64,000 nt of DNA from positions 122,061,016 through 122,125,015 of the forward strand of contig OX465580.1 in NCBI GenBank assembly GCA_950022655.1, in the 5' to 3' direction. The notes beneath the pieces are model-generated. The model was not told the origin of the DNA. It was given only the letters and a program-made list of their open reading frames with translations, and made no database searches. Below are positions 48,477 through 57,156 of the stretch, in pieces (position 1 is the first letter of the stretch; each line of letters begins with the position of its first letter). A program made the translations under genes and the position numbers. This DNA comes from Alentia gelatinosa. Its lineage: Eukaryota > Annelida > Polychaeta > Phyllodocida > Polynoidae.

Positions 48477-49763
48477 GTTGGATGATTCCGCGTGCTCTCA
48501 GCCGGCACGCAAGGACTGCGGCTCGGAGAGCGCTTGCGGCGACATGGGCGGGGAGGTGGACAACTCCTCGTCCAATCACGTGCCGTCCCGCGTGGCGGGA
48601 GCGGTTAGTGTTTTTTGGCGCCCTCAGCCCTCTGAGGAATTCAGGGAGCGGTACCCAAAGTTTACTTCGGATTATGCTGTTATCACTAATGTTGAGGCTT
48701 ACAATTTTGAGGGAGCTCGTGTTATTGTCCCCTCAGCTCTCCATGTGGACGAGTGGAGAGCTCATTTAGCCAACTTTCATGATGTAAATGTGTGTGATTT
48801 CCTGGATTTCGGGTGGCCTATTGGCTATACCCGGGAGCAGTGGCCGCTCCCTACATATGTCAACCACGCCTTGGCCCGGGCCTGCATTCCTGACTTACAG
48901 CGTTTTGTTGACAAAGAAATCCGCTTAGGCGGACTCCTGGGGCCTTTCGAGGCTTTACCGTTCGGCATTAATACTCAGGTGTCCCCTCTGTTGACACGTC
49001 CCAAGCGGGACTCTAGGGACAGGAGAGTGATCCTCGACTTATCTTTCCCCGAGGGCAAAGCAGTAAATGATGGGATACCGGTAGGCCTGTATTTGGGACA
49101 AGGTTGCGCCTACACACTGCCTACGATAGGCGACTTGACTGGACTCATCGAGACGTTAGGCCGACACTCATACGTTTGGAAGGCTGATCTCAGTAGGGCC
49201 TACAGACAATTGAGGATCGATCCGGGTGACGCCCCTTTTCTGTGTTTTCACATGGAAGGAGCTTACTACGTGGAGAGATGCCCCCCTTTCGGGTGTAGGT
49301 CGTCTTCCGTCGCGTGTCAGAGGACATCTAACGCTGTCATTTATATCATAGCCCAGGCCGGGTTTCGAGTACTCGCTTATCTGGACGACTTCGCCGGGGC
49401 CGCGGCACGGGAAGACAAGGCCTACCGAGCCTACCAGACTTTCATTGACCTAGCCGACAAGTTAGGCCTACAGTTAGGCCTCCTACGCAAGTCATCACGT
49501 GGCTGGGGTTCACGTTGAATACATGTGACATGGTCGTCACCATCCCACGGGACAAACTCGAGGCTGTGCTGGGAGAGTGCACCAATTGTCTCGACTGCAC
49601 ATGGATTTCCCTTCACCACATGCAGTCTATGCTGGGACAGTTAATTCACGTGGCCAGTTGGGTCCGGCACGCGAAAAAGTTCATGGCAGGTCTTTTCGCG
49701 GCTCTACGGGCGGCTCGTGCGGCTCCCGTTGTGACTCTTGGGGGTGGAGCTCGAGCGGATTAA
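48469..49763 (+). pseudogene. Reverse transcriptase of the inner DIRS element
   Basis: The frame from ATG 48469 to 49518 contains FGINTQVSPLLTRPKRDSRD and RRVILDLSFPEGKAVNDGIP (fingers), SYVWKADLSRAYRQLRID (first catalytic Asp), CPPFGCRSSS, and YLDDF at 49378-49392 with both Asp residues. A frameshift near 49480 moves the end of the domain into the frame 49515-49763 (MVVTIPRDKLEAVL, SMLGQLIHVASWV), with loss of a short segment. The catalytic core is intact but the protein is truncated. Confidence 0.85.
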
Positions 49764-50225
49764 CGTTGGTTCGGGTTCTACGCGGCTTCATCGAACAGGC
49801 GCCACCTTGTCCAGACAATGTCGCTTTTCGTGACGCTCCACATCGGCGTGTCCAGCAATCGGGGTCAGGTCAAGATGTGGGATGTCAACTTGGAGTGGGT
49901 GTGGCGCGTTCCAGCTATTGACCCCGGCACGGGTTTTTACAAGTTGGCGGCTTTTGCCTTGGTCGTGGCGTGTACACACGGTCTTGGACCGTTCCCTCAG
50001 GTGCCACGGTACGGGTAACGGCTTCCCACGCTGCCGTGTTCGCTCCTCTTCACCACGGGTTAATCCGAGACCCGTTTATCGCCGCCTGTGCCCGTAGGAT
50101 CTGGTTGGGGGCCGCTTGAGGCGATTATGAGGTTGTACCAGACGTTGTTCTGACCGTTGAAAGTGCTGAAACACCTGTAGAAATCGTCTGCCCACGTGTT
50201 CAAGAAATTTTACACGATTTTCGTT
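49764..50225 (+). pseudogene. RNase H region of the inner DIRS element, frameshifted
   Basis: Pieces in several frames fit a DIRS RNase H: VRVLRGFIEQ, then FALVVACTHGLGPF, then ASHAAVFAPLHHGLIRDPF and ACARRIWLGAA. The catalytic acidic residues cannot all be placed because of at least two frameshifts. Confidence 0.5.
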
Positions 50226-50259
50226 GATTCCAGATGCCGACCCCGGGCTCCACGCTCGG

Positions 50260-51144
50260 ATGTTATCTTCATTCGAGGCAGCCTCAGCTGTCTCCACGTG
50301 CCGGAACAGGTCAACGCAAGCCGTCAAATACCTACGTTTCGCAGTCAGGAACAAGTCGTCAGTTCTCCACCCGTCAATCCTCCAGGCATGTCTTTACGTG
50401 CAACATTTAGCTGACACCCTCGCCTCACCCACAGCCATTAGGAATTACATCTCTGGCGCTAAGTACTGGATTACTCACCGTGGAGGGGACATTTCTGCGT
50501 TCTCTTCCACGCAAGTGGCGTCTGTTCTACGGGGTGTCTTAGTAACGTCCGGTCACGTTGCTCGACAGGCCCCGCCGGTATCCTGGAGTATGCTGGCGGA
50601 TATTTGCCATTTAGCTGGGCAGCTGTCGTGCGGTCTTGTTGTCAAGGCTGAGGCCTTGTTGGCCTTTCACTCCCTCCTGAGGGCTTCGAACCTCTTCCCG
50701 GATACCTCTAAAATGCACAGGTCGCCTCACTATTTATCCCGGGGAGACGTTCAGGTGGTTGATGGTTGCCTCCTGCTCACCATTCGTTCGTCCAAAACTA
50801 TTTCATCGGGATCCCTACCTGTCGTTTTACGTGTGGAGTCATCATGTTTTCCGGACATGTGTCCTGTTAAGACTTGGGAGTCTTATAGAGGCGTGGCACC
50901 TGGCCAGAGCCTAGACCCCTTGTTTTTATTTAGGCCAGGAGTGGCCCTCACGTCTTCTCACTTCACTTCAATTGTCAGACTCCTTCTGTCACGTGCCGGT
51001 CATCACGAGGCCTACCTCGTCACACCTCACTCATTCCGCCGAGGTGGGGCCCAACACCTCGTCCAGTCAGGTAGGCCTCTCCACGACATCCAGAAGCTCG
51101 GCACTTGGGCTTCGCAGGCTTCTTTGGCCGTCTACTTACAGTAA
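50260..51144 (+). CDS. Tyrosine recombinase of the inner DIRS element (open reading frame intact)
   Basis: The frame is open from 50224 (TTG) and the first ATG is at 50260 (MLSSFEAASAV). The core-binding domain includes IRNYISGAKYWI. Catalytic residues, counted from 50224: Arg153 in LLRASNL, Lys191 in RSSKTI, His269-x-x-Arg272 in TPHSFRRGGAQ, Trp295 in GTWAS and Tyr304 in LAVYLQ, just before the stop. These are the expected R-K-H-R-H/W-Y residues of tyrosine recombinases, so the enzyme could be functional. In DIRS elements it integrates a circular cDNA without target duplication. It belongs to the same lineage as the broken copy at 10.2-11.4 kb. Confidence 0.88.
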   Translation: MLSSFEAASAVSTCRNRSTQAVKYLRFAVRNKSSVLHPSILQACLYVQHLADTLASPTAIRNYISGAKYWITHRGGDISAFSSTQVASVLRGVLVTSGHVARQAPPVSWSMLADICHLAGQLSCGLVVKAEALLAFHSLLRASNLFPDTSKMHRSPHYLSRGDVQVVDGCLLLTIRSSKTISSGSLPVVLRVESSCFPDMCPVKTWESYRGVAPGQSLDPLFLFRPGVALTSSHFTSIVRLLLSRAGHHEAYLVTPHSFRRGGAQHLVQSGRPLHDIQKLGTWASQASLAVYLQ

Positions 51145-51170
51145 ATTCCGTCTTCGACGTATGTCCTTTT

Positions 51171-51292
51171 ATACTGTTTGACAAATTTCCGTATATCTTC
51201 ATATACCGTATACCATGTATACTACATATTTGTCTTTTTCAACGTGAAAAATAAAATTTTTCGTCCACAGCTTGGCCTCGTATCAGTCATTG
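51171..51292 (+). repeat. Split direct repeat B1 of the inner element
   Basis: ATACTGTTTGACAAATTTCC through CGTATCAGTCATTG. It matches B2 at 51501-51622 and runs directly into A2. Confidence 0.9.
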
Positions 51293-51456
51293 GTACGAAG
51301 TTGTGAGATATAATGGCTTGAGGCAGCTGTTGGACTAAGCGCGGCAACGCAGCAAGAGACATCTACCGGACGTTTTTATGAACTCACACTGTCGTGACGT
51401 GTATATCACGTGACAGTCTTATCAACTTTTTCAAAGACTCAACACGTTTCTTTACC
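51293..51456 (+). repeat. Split direct repeat A2 of the inner element
   Basis: Copy of A1 (47130-47293) of identical length. Differences include GAAGTTGTGAG versus GAACTTGTGAG and TGACAGTC preserved. Confidence 0.9.
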
Positions 51457-51500
51457 TCCCACCCACCCCACATGTTTTTGGATGTTACCTTTTATGAATT

Positions 51501-51622
51501 ATACTGTTTGACAAATTTCCGTATACCTTTGTATACCGTATACCATGTATACTACATATTTGTCTTTTTCAACATGAAAAATAAAATTGTTCATCCACAG
51601 CTTGGCCTCGTATCAGTCATTG
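51501..51622 (+). repeat. Split direct repeat B2, right end of the inner element
   Basis: Copy of B1. It ends CAGTCATTG at 51622, after which the outer RT resumes with TCCTTACCAGAGGAA. Confidence 0.9.
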
Positions 51623-52386
51623 TCCTTACCAGAGGAAAAAATAGTAAAATTGAAAAATGCTGTAGAACAATTGAAGGAAAAATCCCACGTGACTAAAAAA
51701 GAGTTAGAACAAGTAGGGGGGTTAGTTTCTTTTTGTTCGCAAGTGGTAAGGGGGGGTAGGACATTCAGTCGCAGAATTTTTGATTTGTCCTCCTCTATCC
51801 CAAGAAAAGGAAAAACTGAAATAACCCAAGAACTTTTGGACAATGGTGGTACGACTTTTGCAGTATCTTTAACGGAAGAGAAATTATCCAAAAGGATTGC
51901 GAATTTTGCCCAATTGTCTCAGATTCATCGATGTTAGGCTTTGGTGCCTGGGCAGGTTTCGATTACTTTTATGGATCTTGGAAAGACATTAAATGTCCAG
52001 TAATTGAGGATTGTCATTTTGAATTATCTCCAAAAATGGAGGTGATCGAGGAAAATATAAATCTGTACGAACTTTAGCCAGTGTTAGTTGGTGTGAAACG
52101 ATGGGCCGATAATTACAAAAATCGCAAAATTAGTATCGTTACTGATAATATGCAAGTATTAGCGATGATTAATACAGGCCGAAGCAAAAACAAACAGTGT
52201 ATGAGTTGGCCCAGGGAATTGTTTTGGGTGTGTTTTATTAATAATTTGAGTCTAAAAGCATCCTATATTAGATCAGCTGATAATGTTCTAGCGGATCAAC
52301 TATCCCGTTTGGGATACAAAGGTGTATCTGACAAAATCCTAAGTACTTTAACAGAAAAAGGCATGTCTGGTTTTTGTTCTAGATAA
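51623..52386 (+). pseudogene. RT C-terminus and RNase H of the outer DIRS element
   Basis: Resumes SLPEEKIVKLKNAVEQLK in the frame left at 47129, then ELEQVGGLVSFCSQVV. After a frameshift near 51900 the RNase H begins IVSDSSMLGFGAWAG, with the first acidic residue in SDSS. It continues with a stop (TAG, 52076-52078) in the conserved NLYEL-PVL region. The last part (52081-52386) has IVTDNMQVLAMINTGRSKN (second Asp), then SADNVLADQLSRLG, which is the expected DIRS RNase H end. Domain identity is clear; the enzyme is inactive through frameshift and stop. Confidence 0.82.
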
Positions 52387-52390
52387 GGTT

Positions 52391-53338
52391 TTGGAGGCCT
52401 TAGAGGATAAACAAAGAATTGCATTGGACAGTTGCATTTCGGAAAACACCAGGAAGGTCAGGTCTAAACAGCTATCATGTTATTATCGTTTTTGTAACGA
52501 AAGGGGTTGGGTTTGTTTTACGTCAACAAACTCACATTTGTCTTTGTATTGTATCTATTTGTCACAATATCTTAAACCAGTTTCAATTAAAAACTATATT
52601 TCAGCAGTCAATTTTGAAAATAAGCTGCGTGGTTTTCCAGATATGTCTACTGACTTTCTGGTAAAAATGACCCTAAAGGGTTTGACTCGTTTGGGAGATA
52701 CAAGTACTAATACTCATTATCCGATTACTATTATTGATATGAGATCAATGTTTGATAAAATGAATTTATCTTCTTTGGAAGATTTGGTCTACTGGCTGTG
52801 TTTTCTGTTGGGCTTCAGAGGTCTACTACGTAAATCACACTTTACTCTCTCCCCACACACTCTAAGGAGAGGGGATTTAACTTTATCTCAGGATCATTTG
52901 GAGATTAAAATAACCTCATCCAAAGTTGACCAATTAGGGGTCAAACCAAAAATTCTAAGGTTTGATCGTATCTCTAATTCAATTTTCTGTATAATGAAAT
53001 ACTTTGAAATGTATTTTAAAATGTTTCATCCTAAGTCTAATGATTATCTTATTCAATTACCTACTGGCAGAGTTTTCTTGCCATTAAATTATCAAAAACT
53101 CAATAATAAACTGAAATCTCTTTCCAGAACTTGTGGGTTTGGACAGGACAAGGTGTCTTGCCATTCTCTGAGGCACAGAGGAGCGACGTTTTTAAAAGAT
53201 ATCAGTGTTGATATCGGCGATATCAAGTCTCGGGGTAATTGGTCTTCATCAGCGGTATACTCTTATTTACATGAGACCCCCCTCACAGTCGCTTCCTCCG
53301 ATAGAATGGCCTCTCAGTTTCTGAGTATCATTAATTGA
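52391..53338 (+). CDS. Tyrosine recombinase of the outer DIRS element (open reading frame intact)
   Basis: 315 codons from TTG at 52391 to TGA at 53336. There is no early ATG, and the frame is open upstream to a stop at 52349. It overlaps the RNase H frame by about 35 bp in a different register, so the ancestor probably reached it by frameshifting or read-through. The core-binding domain has VSIKNYISAVNFENKL. Catalytic residues: Arg147 in GLLRKS, Lys178 in TSSKVD, His258-x-x-Arg261 in CHSLRHRGATFL, Trp284 in GNWSSS, with Tyr290 or Tyr292 in VYSYLH. All are present, so activity is plausible. It is distinct from the inner recombinase (HSLRHRG rather than HSFRRGG). Confidence 0.87.
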   Translation: MEALEDKQRIALDSCISENTRKVRSKQLSCYYRFCNERGWVCFTSTNSHLSLYCIYLSQYLKPVSIKNYISAVNFENKLRGFPDMSTDFLVKMTLKGLTRLGDTSTNTHYPITIIDMRSMFDKMNLSSLEDLVYWLCFLLGFRGLLRKSHFTLSPHTLRRGDLTLSQDHLEIKITSSKVDQLGVKPKILRFDRISNSIFCIMKYFEMYFKMFHPKSNDYLIQLPTGRVFLPLNYQKLNNKLKSLSRTCGFGQDKVSCHSLRHRGATFLKDISVDIGDIKSRGNWSSSAVYSYLHETPLTVASSDRMASQFLSIIN

Positions 53339-53364
53339 ACTTTGTTGTGTCTGGCGGGTTTTTG

Positions 53365-53466
53365 CCCTGTTTTATTAATTATTCCGCCATCCACGCCTTT
53401 GTGTCAATTATTGTTCATATTATTCCATACATTATTCTACCACTAATTGGTTCCATGATATTATAT
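53365..53466 (+). repeat. Split direct repeat B1 of the outer element
   Basis: CCCTGTTTTATTAATTATTC through CCATGATATTATAT. It is the same as B2 at 53772-53873. Confidence 0.9.
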
Positions 53467-53688
53467 TACTATATAACCATGCTTATATAAATATAAATTA
53501 TCAACCAATATAACTCCTGCAAATATTCACTGCGGTCTTGTTGTTGTTGTTGTTGTTTGGGCGTCACACCCACTCTTCTAGGTATCCCGGTTACTGATGC
53601 GGTAACCGGAGGTTACTTGTTGATGCCCGTGGTTTCAAATACTCATTCCGCTGTGATTTGCTCAACCGAGCAGTTCGTTTTTAATCTT
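53467..53688 (+). repeat. Split direct repeat A2 of the outer element
   Basis: Copy of A1 (45035-45257). Differences include CTCCTGC for CTCCCGC and TTGATGCCC for GTGACGCCC. Confidence 0.9.
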
Positions 53689-53771
53689 ACTTTTTAGGCT
53701 TCAAGCTTTAGCTTACCTGTAATTCTTGATGTATATGCAGGGAAAGGTCCCAATGTTACCTTTTTAATAAA

Positions 53772-53864
53772 CCCTGTTTTATTAATTATTCCGCCATCCA
53801 CGCCTTTGTGTCAATTATTGTTCATATTATTCCATACATTATTCTACCACTAATTGGTTCCATG

Positions 53865-53873
<9 letters not shown>
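53772..53873 (+). repeat. Split direct repeat B2, right end of the outer element
   Basis: Copy of B1, ending in the (TA)n tract. AATAAA at 53764-53769 just before it could serve as polyadenylation signal for the element's transcript. Confidence 0.9.

Positions 53874-53922
<49 letters not shown>
53866..53922. repeat. (TA)n tract at the right edge of the outer element
   Basis: Continuation of the TA microsatellite seen at 44976-45032. Confidence 0.9.
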
Positions 53923-53924
<2 letters not shown>

Positions 53925-54715
53925 ATAATACCCACAGAGTGGAACTGTATTGCGTACACAGTATGCATGCTGTAAATATGTTATAAACTCGATCAACATT
54001 CGTTGGGAGACTCGGTGGGAGATTCGTTTATGCGAATAGAGATCTTACAGAAATCCCATTGTATGTTTTTTTTCTGTACAATGACCCATATACAAAACAC
54101 ATACACCGCAATCGCCTGAAGCGGCCCTACACCACCATTTATACATGTAGGCCTACATACATTTTGTGGTGGGCTGTTTGGAAGGAGCGCCTCTGGTCTG
54201 CTAGAGGTGTTCCCGGAAATCCGGAGGCTCCGGACGGACCAGAGGCTTTTTCACAGGACCATATTTTGAGTTTACATCTCCTTAATTTGCGCTCATGTAC
54301 ACGTTTATATCTCTGCTCGGGCGTCAACACAGCCCTTTTAATTTGCTTCATATTTACGCCCACGTCTCTATGCGTATATATGTTAATCCCGGGGCTAGGC
54401 ATCACCCCCAAGAAGGACTGAGGCCGGGCCTACACTGACCGCTAGACCGCTACACTGCACTACGTTAGTTCTGGTTGAATCTGCTGTCGCCTTGAACCAC
54501 AAGCTGTGCGTGTCTGTCACTCTACAATCAGACTTTCCGTACTGCTTAGAAAGCGAGTCATTTCCTTCTCTCCGACCTACTGTTCCATTTTTTCATTTCC
54601 TTTTGTGTTGATTTTTTAGAGCAAAGCCACCATAAAGCTAGACCTAGTTATCAATTAGTGAAGCTATGAATATATCTTACTAATTATTTCTGCTTTTAAA
54701 GACTACATAATAGAG
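53925..54715. other. No supported gene
   Basis: A plus-strand frame at 54059-54421 has no recognised domain and is not bounded by credible splice sites. Nothing else is recognised. Confidence 0.35.
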
Positions 54716-54721
54716 AATTAC

Positions 54722-54830
54722 CTGGACAGATGCGAATATCCCAGATACCGTGTGTGACTGGATCATACCAAACTCTGGCCAATCTAGGCCGAGCCTTCCT
54801 CTCGCCGTCTCTCCACCCGTCATCTCCCAT
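54722..54830 (-). CDS. Possible first coding exon of an unidentified gene
   Basis: The ATG at 54830 starts MGDDGWRDGERKARP and reads 36 codons to a donor CCAG|GTAATT (GT at 54721-54720). The peptide is charged, ending THGIWDIRICPG, and has no family I recognise. A TATAT box-like CTATATAACTG lies about 25-30 bp upstream on the minus strand. That is too close for a normal leader, although a short one is possible. No compatible next exon (phase 1) was found to the left, where the DIRS elements lie. Tentative. Confidence 0.3.
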
Positions 54831-54860
54831 GCTCGTCGCCCTCTGGTGTTCAGTTATATA

Positions 54861-55157
54861 GGCGCGTTTCCATTGGCCGATCTCCAGTCACCGATCTACA
54901 GTCAGGAACCACCGACGGACTTTTAGCACTGCTGACCTAAAATCGGTCAATGGAAACGACCCAGGTCGTGAAATGACCCACGACTTTTTCTGCTTAGATT
55001 ATGAAATGTGGCACCACCCACCACTGAGTAAAACCTTGGTGGCTGAGTGAAATCTACTACCTTTCTATATAGACGCTCATTGAGTGGCACCACCGACAGA
55101 CTTTGTGGGTTACTAAAAAAATCTACACCCTTTTCGTCGGTCAATGGAAATAGGCCT
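54861..55157. mobile_element. Short TIR element, family 3, complete copy
   Basis: The left end GCGTTTCCATTGGCCGATC is mirrored by the right end GTCGGTCAATGGAAATAGGC. The interior has CACCGACGGACTTT and AAAATCGGTCAATGGAAACG, plus GTGGCACCACC repeated. Confidence 0.65.
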
Positions 55158-55376
55158 TATACTCTCATAAGGTACTGACGGACTTTGGGTACTGCAAACA
55201 CAAAATCGGTCGATGGAAACGATGCAGCTTGTGAAATAACACATGACTTTTGTTGCTTAAAATATGCAATGTGGCACCACCTACCACCGGGTGAAAGCTT
55301 GGTCACCAGACGTCAGACTTTCTGGGTAATTTAAAAAATCTCTGCCCTTTTTCGTCGGCCAATGGTAGCAGGCCCA
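55158..55376. mobile_element. Short TIR element, family 3, partial second copy
   Basis: Directly follows the first copy: ACTGACGGACTTTGGGTACT, AAAATCGGTCGATGGAAACG, ATGTGGCACCACCTACCAC, ending CGTCGGCCAATGGTAGCAGG. The left end is missing. Confidence 0.6.
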
Positions 55377-55379
55377 AAA

Positions 55380-56680
55380 GGAGTAAAAGTGAACCCGCTT
55401 AAACGGCAGATAACCGTTCTAAAACACCATTTCCGGAGGGCAGTAAGAACGAGGCTTATTGCTTAAGATATGGGGTTCGATGCTAGAATTTCTTTCTTGG
55501 TCTCATTTGTTACTATTGAAGTGTAGCTTATTAATATCACCTCTGAATAAATATAAGTCTGTCTTGAAGCAACAGTTTTTGATTCTAAAAGGCAACCGAT
55601 GAAACCCGGCCCCCAGGCTGACGGTTTGTCCTATTGGATAGATCTACTTGACAGTCACCTGATCTCTGACATGTAAAACTAATATAGAACCAATACAATC
55701 ATAAGATAAAAGTGCTTAAAAAATATGGAATCAAATGATTGGGGAATGACACATATAATCTCAGACCAATATAGTCAAAGTACTGATAGCCTATCTCCGA
55801 AAGTCCTGTTTTGTGAACGGATATCAGCGTTTTCAGCGGTTTTACTATGGCTCCCTATAAGCGCGGTTTTTTTTATGTTCTTTTAAAAATATCTTCATTC
55901 ATTCTGCCCAGTGACAATTCTTCCATGGATGGCAAAAAGATTCCCCTGTCAGGACTATAATCTATACAAATCCTCGACCACATACAAAAGAAGATGAGAG
56001 TTTGGTGGAAACATTTTTGACGGAGTAGTCGTGGCGCGGGGGTCGAGTGCAGCGAGTCTGAACTCATGCGCCAGATGTAAGGTATACTTGTCACGATTTA
56101 TGAAAAAAGAAAAATTCTTATAAATTATTCTAGATAGTGAATTTATTCTACACATTTATACAAGCTTTAACATGACCGCGTGGACTTTTATTATTTGCCT
56201 ATGGACAAACACTCATTAGTGATTAAGTACATGCCGCTGTTTGGGGGTGTGGTAACAACATATTTTGTAATGAAGGTGCTGGTCAAGAGTGATTGTTTCC
56301 TTACCGAGGGTATCACATGATAAGATTTAGACCAATCAGATCATAGAAGAGTATGAAGAGAACACACATGTTGGAGTCACCATTTCAATCAATATCTGAA
56401 GCTACATGTATATAGTGATAATTCTATTAGTGCCCCTGTATAAACTAAACACGGTGCAGTCAAGGAAAGTACGTGAATATACAATATTGACTGGTTTAAA
56501 AAACAAACGGTCATATGCTCTGAGAAGTATGCGAAGATATTGCTTAGGCTTAACTCCGGGGAGCATTCTTGAAACCGCACTTATCCGAAATCAGTCTATA
56601 TAGTATATATTATCCAATTTTATCCAACTAGTGGTGTGCCGATTGTAGATCACTTTAGTTATGCATTGTTTTCTTATACA
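55380..56680. other. No supported gene
   Basis: AT-rich, and nothing recognised on either strand. Confidence 0.4.
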
Positions 56681-56750
56681 CATTATTTTTCCGTATGGGG
56701 CACCTTTAGCAGGCCGGAACATACTATCGTAAAACTGGATGAGTTCTAGT

Positions 56751-56855
56751 CTTGGCCACCGTATGCCCTGACTGGAGTTTGGCAGAGTGATCTCATGAGG
56801 CGAAGCCGAGTGAAGTCCGGAGCCAAAACTCCAGGAGTGGCATGCGGTGGCCAAG
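56751..56855. repeat. Hairpin with 30-bp arms
   Basis: CTTGGCCACCGTATGCCCTG plus ACTGGAGTTT pairs with AAACTCCAGGAGTGGCATGC plus GGTGGCCAAG, with four or five unpaired positions. The roughly 45-nt loop contains a smaller inverted pair (CTCATGAGG / CGAAGCCGAG region). It lies 3' of TMEM26. Confidence 0.65.
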
Positions 56856-56929
56856 ATTAAAACGAATCAGGTTTTGATTTTTTCCTACCCCGTCTCCTCT
56901 ATTTTGAGATATTACTTGATAACAATTCT

Positions 56930-57040
56930 GTATGCCACCAGTGGCATATAAAAGTCTGTATGCCAGTCAGCGTGGCATACGGAAACGCAATGTTAAGCCT
57001 ATGGTATTTTATATTAGGGGTAGGATAAAATGTCATATCC
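56930..57040. repeat. Dispersed repeat with GTATGCCA and ATGTTAAGCCTATGG motifs
   Basis: CTGTATGCCACCAGTGGCAT and the reverse GGCATAC motif flank AATGTTAAGCCTATGGTATT. The inverted counterpart CATAGGCTTAACAT with AGGGG-type ends is at 63935-63995. Part of the motif is also at 32190. Confidence 0.5.
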
Positions 57041-57156
57041 GCATGCACCGGTTATGTCCATAGAGAGATCTTATAGGTTGACTTCGGTCACTTTGTATTA
57101 CATGTTTTATGTACAAATACAATAATGGAGTATACAGGGAAAATGTGTTGATTCCC

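Larger units (their letters stand above)
47130..51622 (+). mobile_element. Inner DIRS-order retroelement with split direct repeats, nested in the outer RT gene
   Basis: A1 47130-47293 and A2 51293-51456 are both 164 bp. B1 51171-51292 and B2 51501-51622 are both 122 bp. Order is A1, genes, B1-A2, 44-bp spacer, B2. The B end (CATTG) equals the last bases of the left flank (ACATTG), and the next base after B2 resumes the outer RT codons. There is no target-site duplication, as expected for tyrosine-recombinase integration of a circular intermediate. Internal order is gag, RT, RNase H, recombinase, all on the plus strand. At 4.49 kb it is complete in outline. Confidence 0.92.
45035..53873 (+). 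mobile_element. Outer DIRS-order retroelement (PAT/Ngaro-type split direct repeats), interrupted by a nested element
   Basis: Terminal layout: A1 45035-45257, internal genes, B1 53365-53466, A2 53467-53688, spacer, B2 53772-53873. A1 and A2 match over about 222 bp, B1 and B2 over 102 bp, and B1 runs directly into A2. This is the split-direct-repeat arrangement of PAT and Ngaro elements. Internal order is gag, reverse transcriptase, RNase H, tyrosine recombinase, as in the DIRS order. The RT is split by the inner element at 47130-51622, and is also deleted and mutated. The recombinase frame is open. Between A2 and B2 is an 80-bp spacer ending in AATAAA (53764-53769). No methyltransferase is seen. 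Confidence 0.9.

Noticed and set aside
54059..54421. Plus-strand 120-codon frame as a gene
   Set aside because: No domain, opposed by another open frame, no splice or promoter context.
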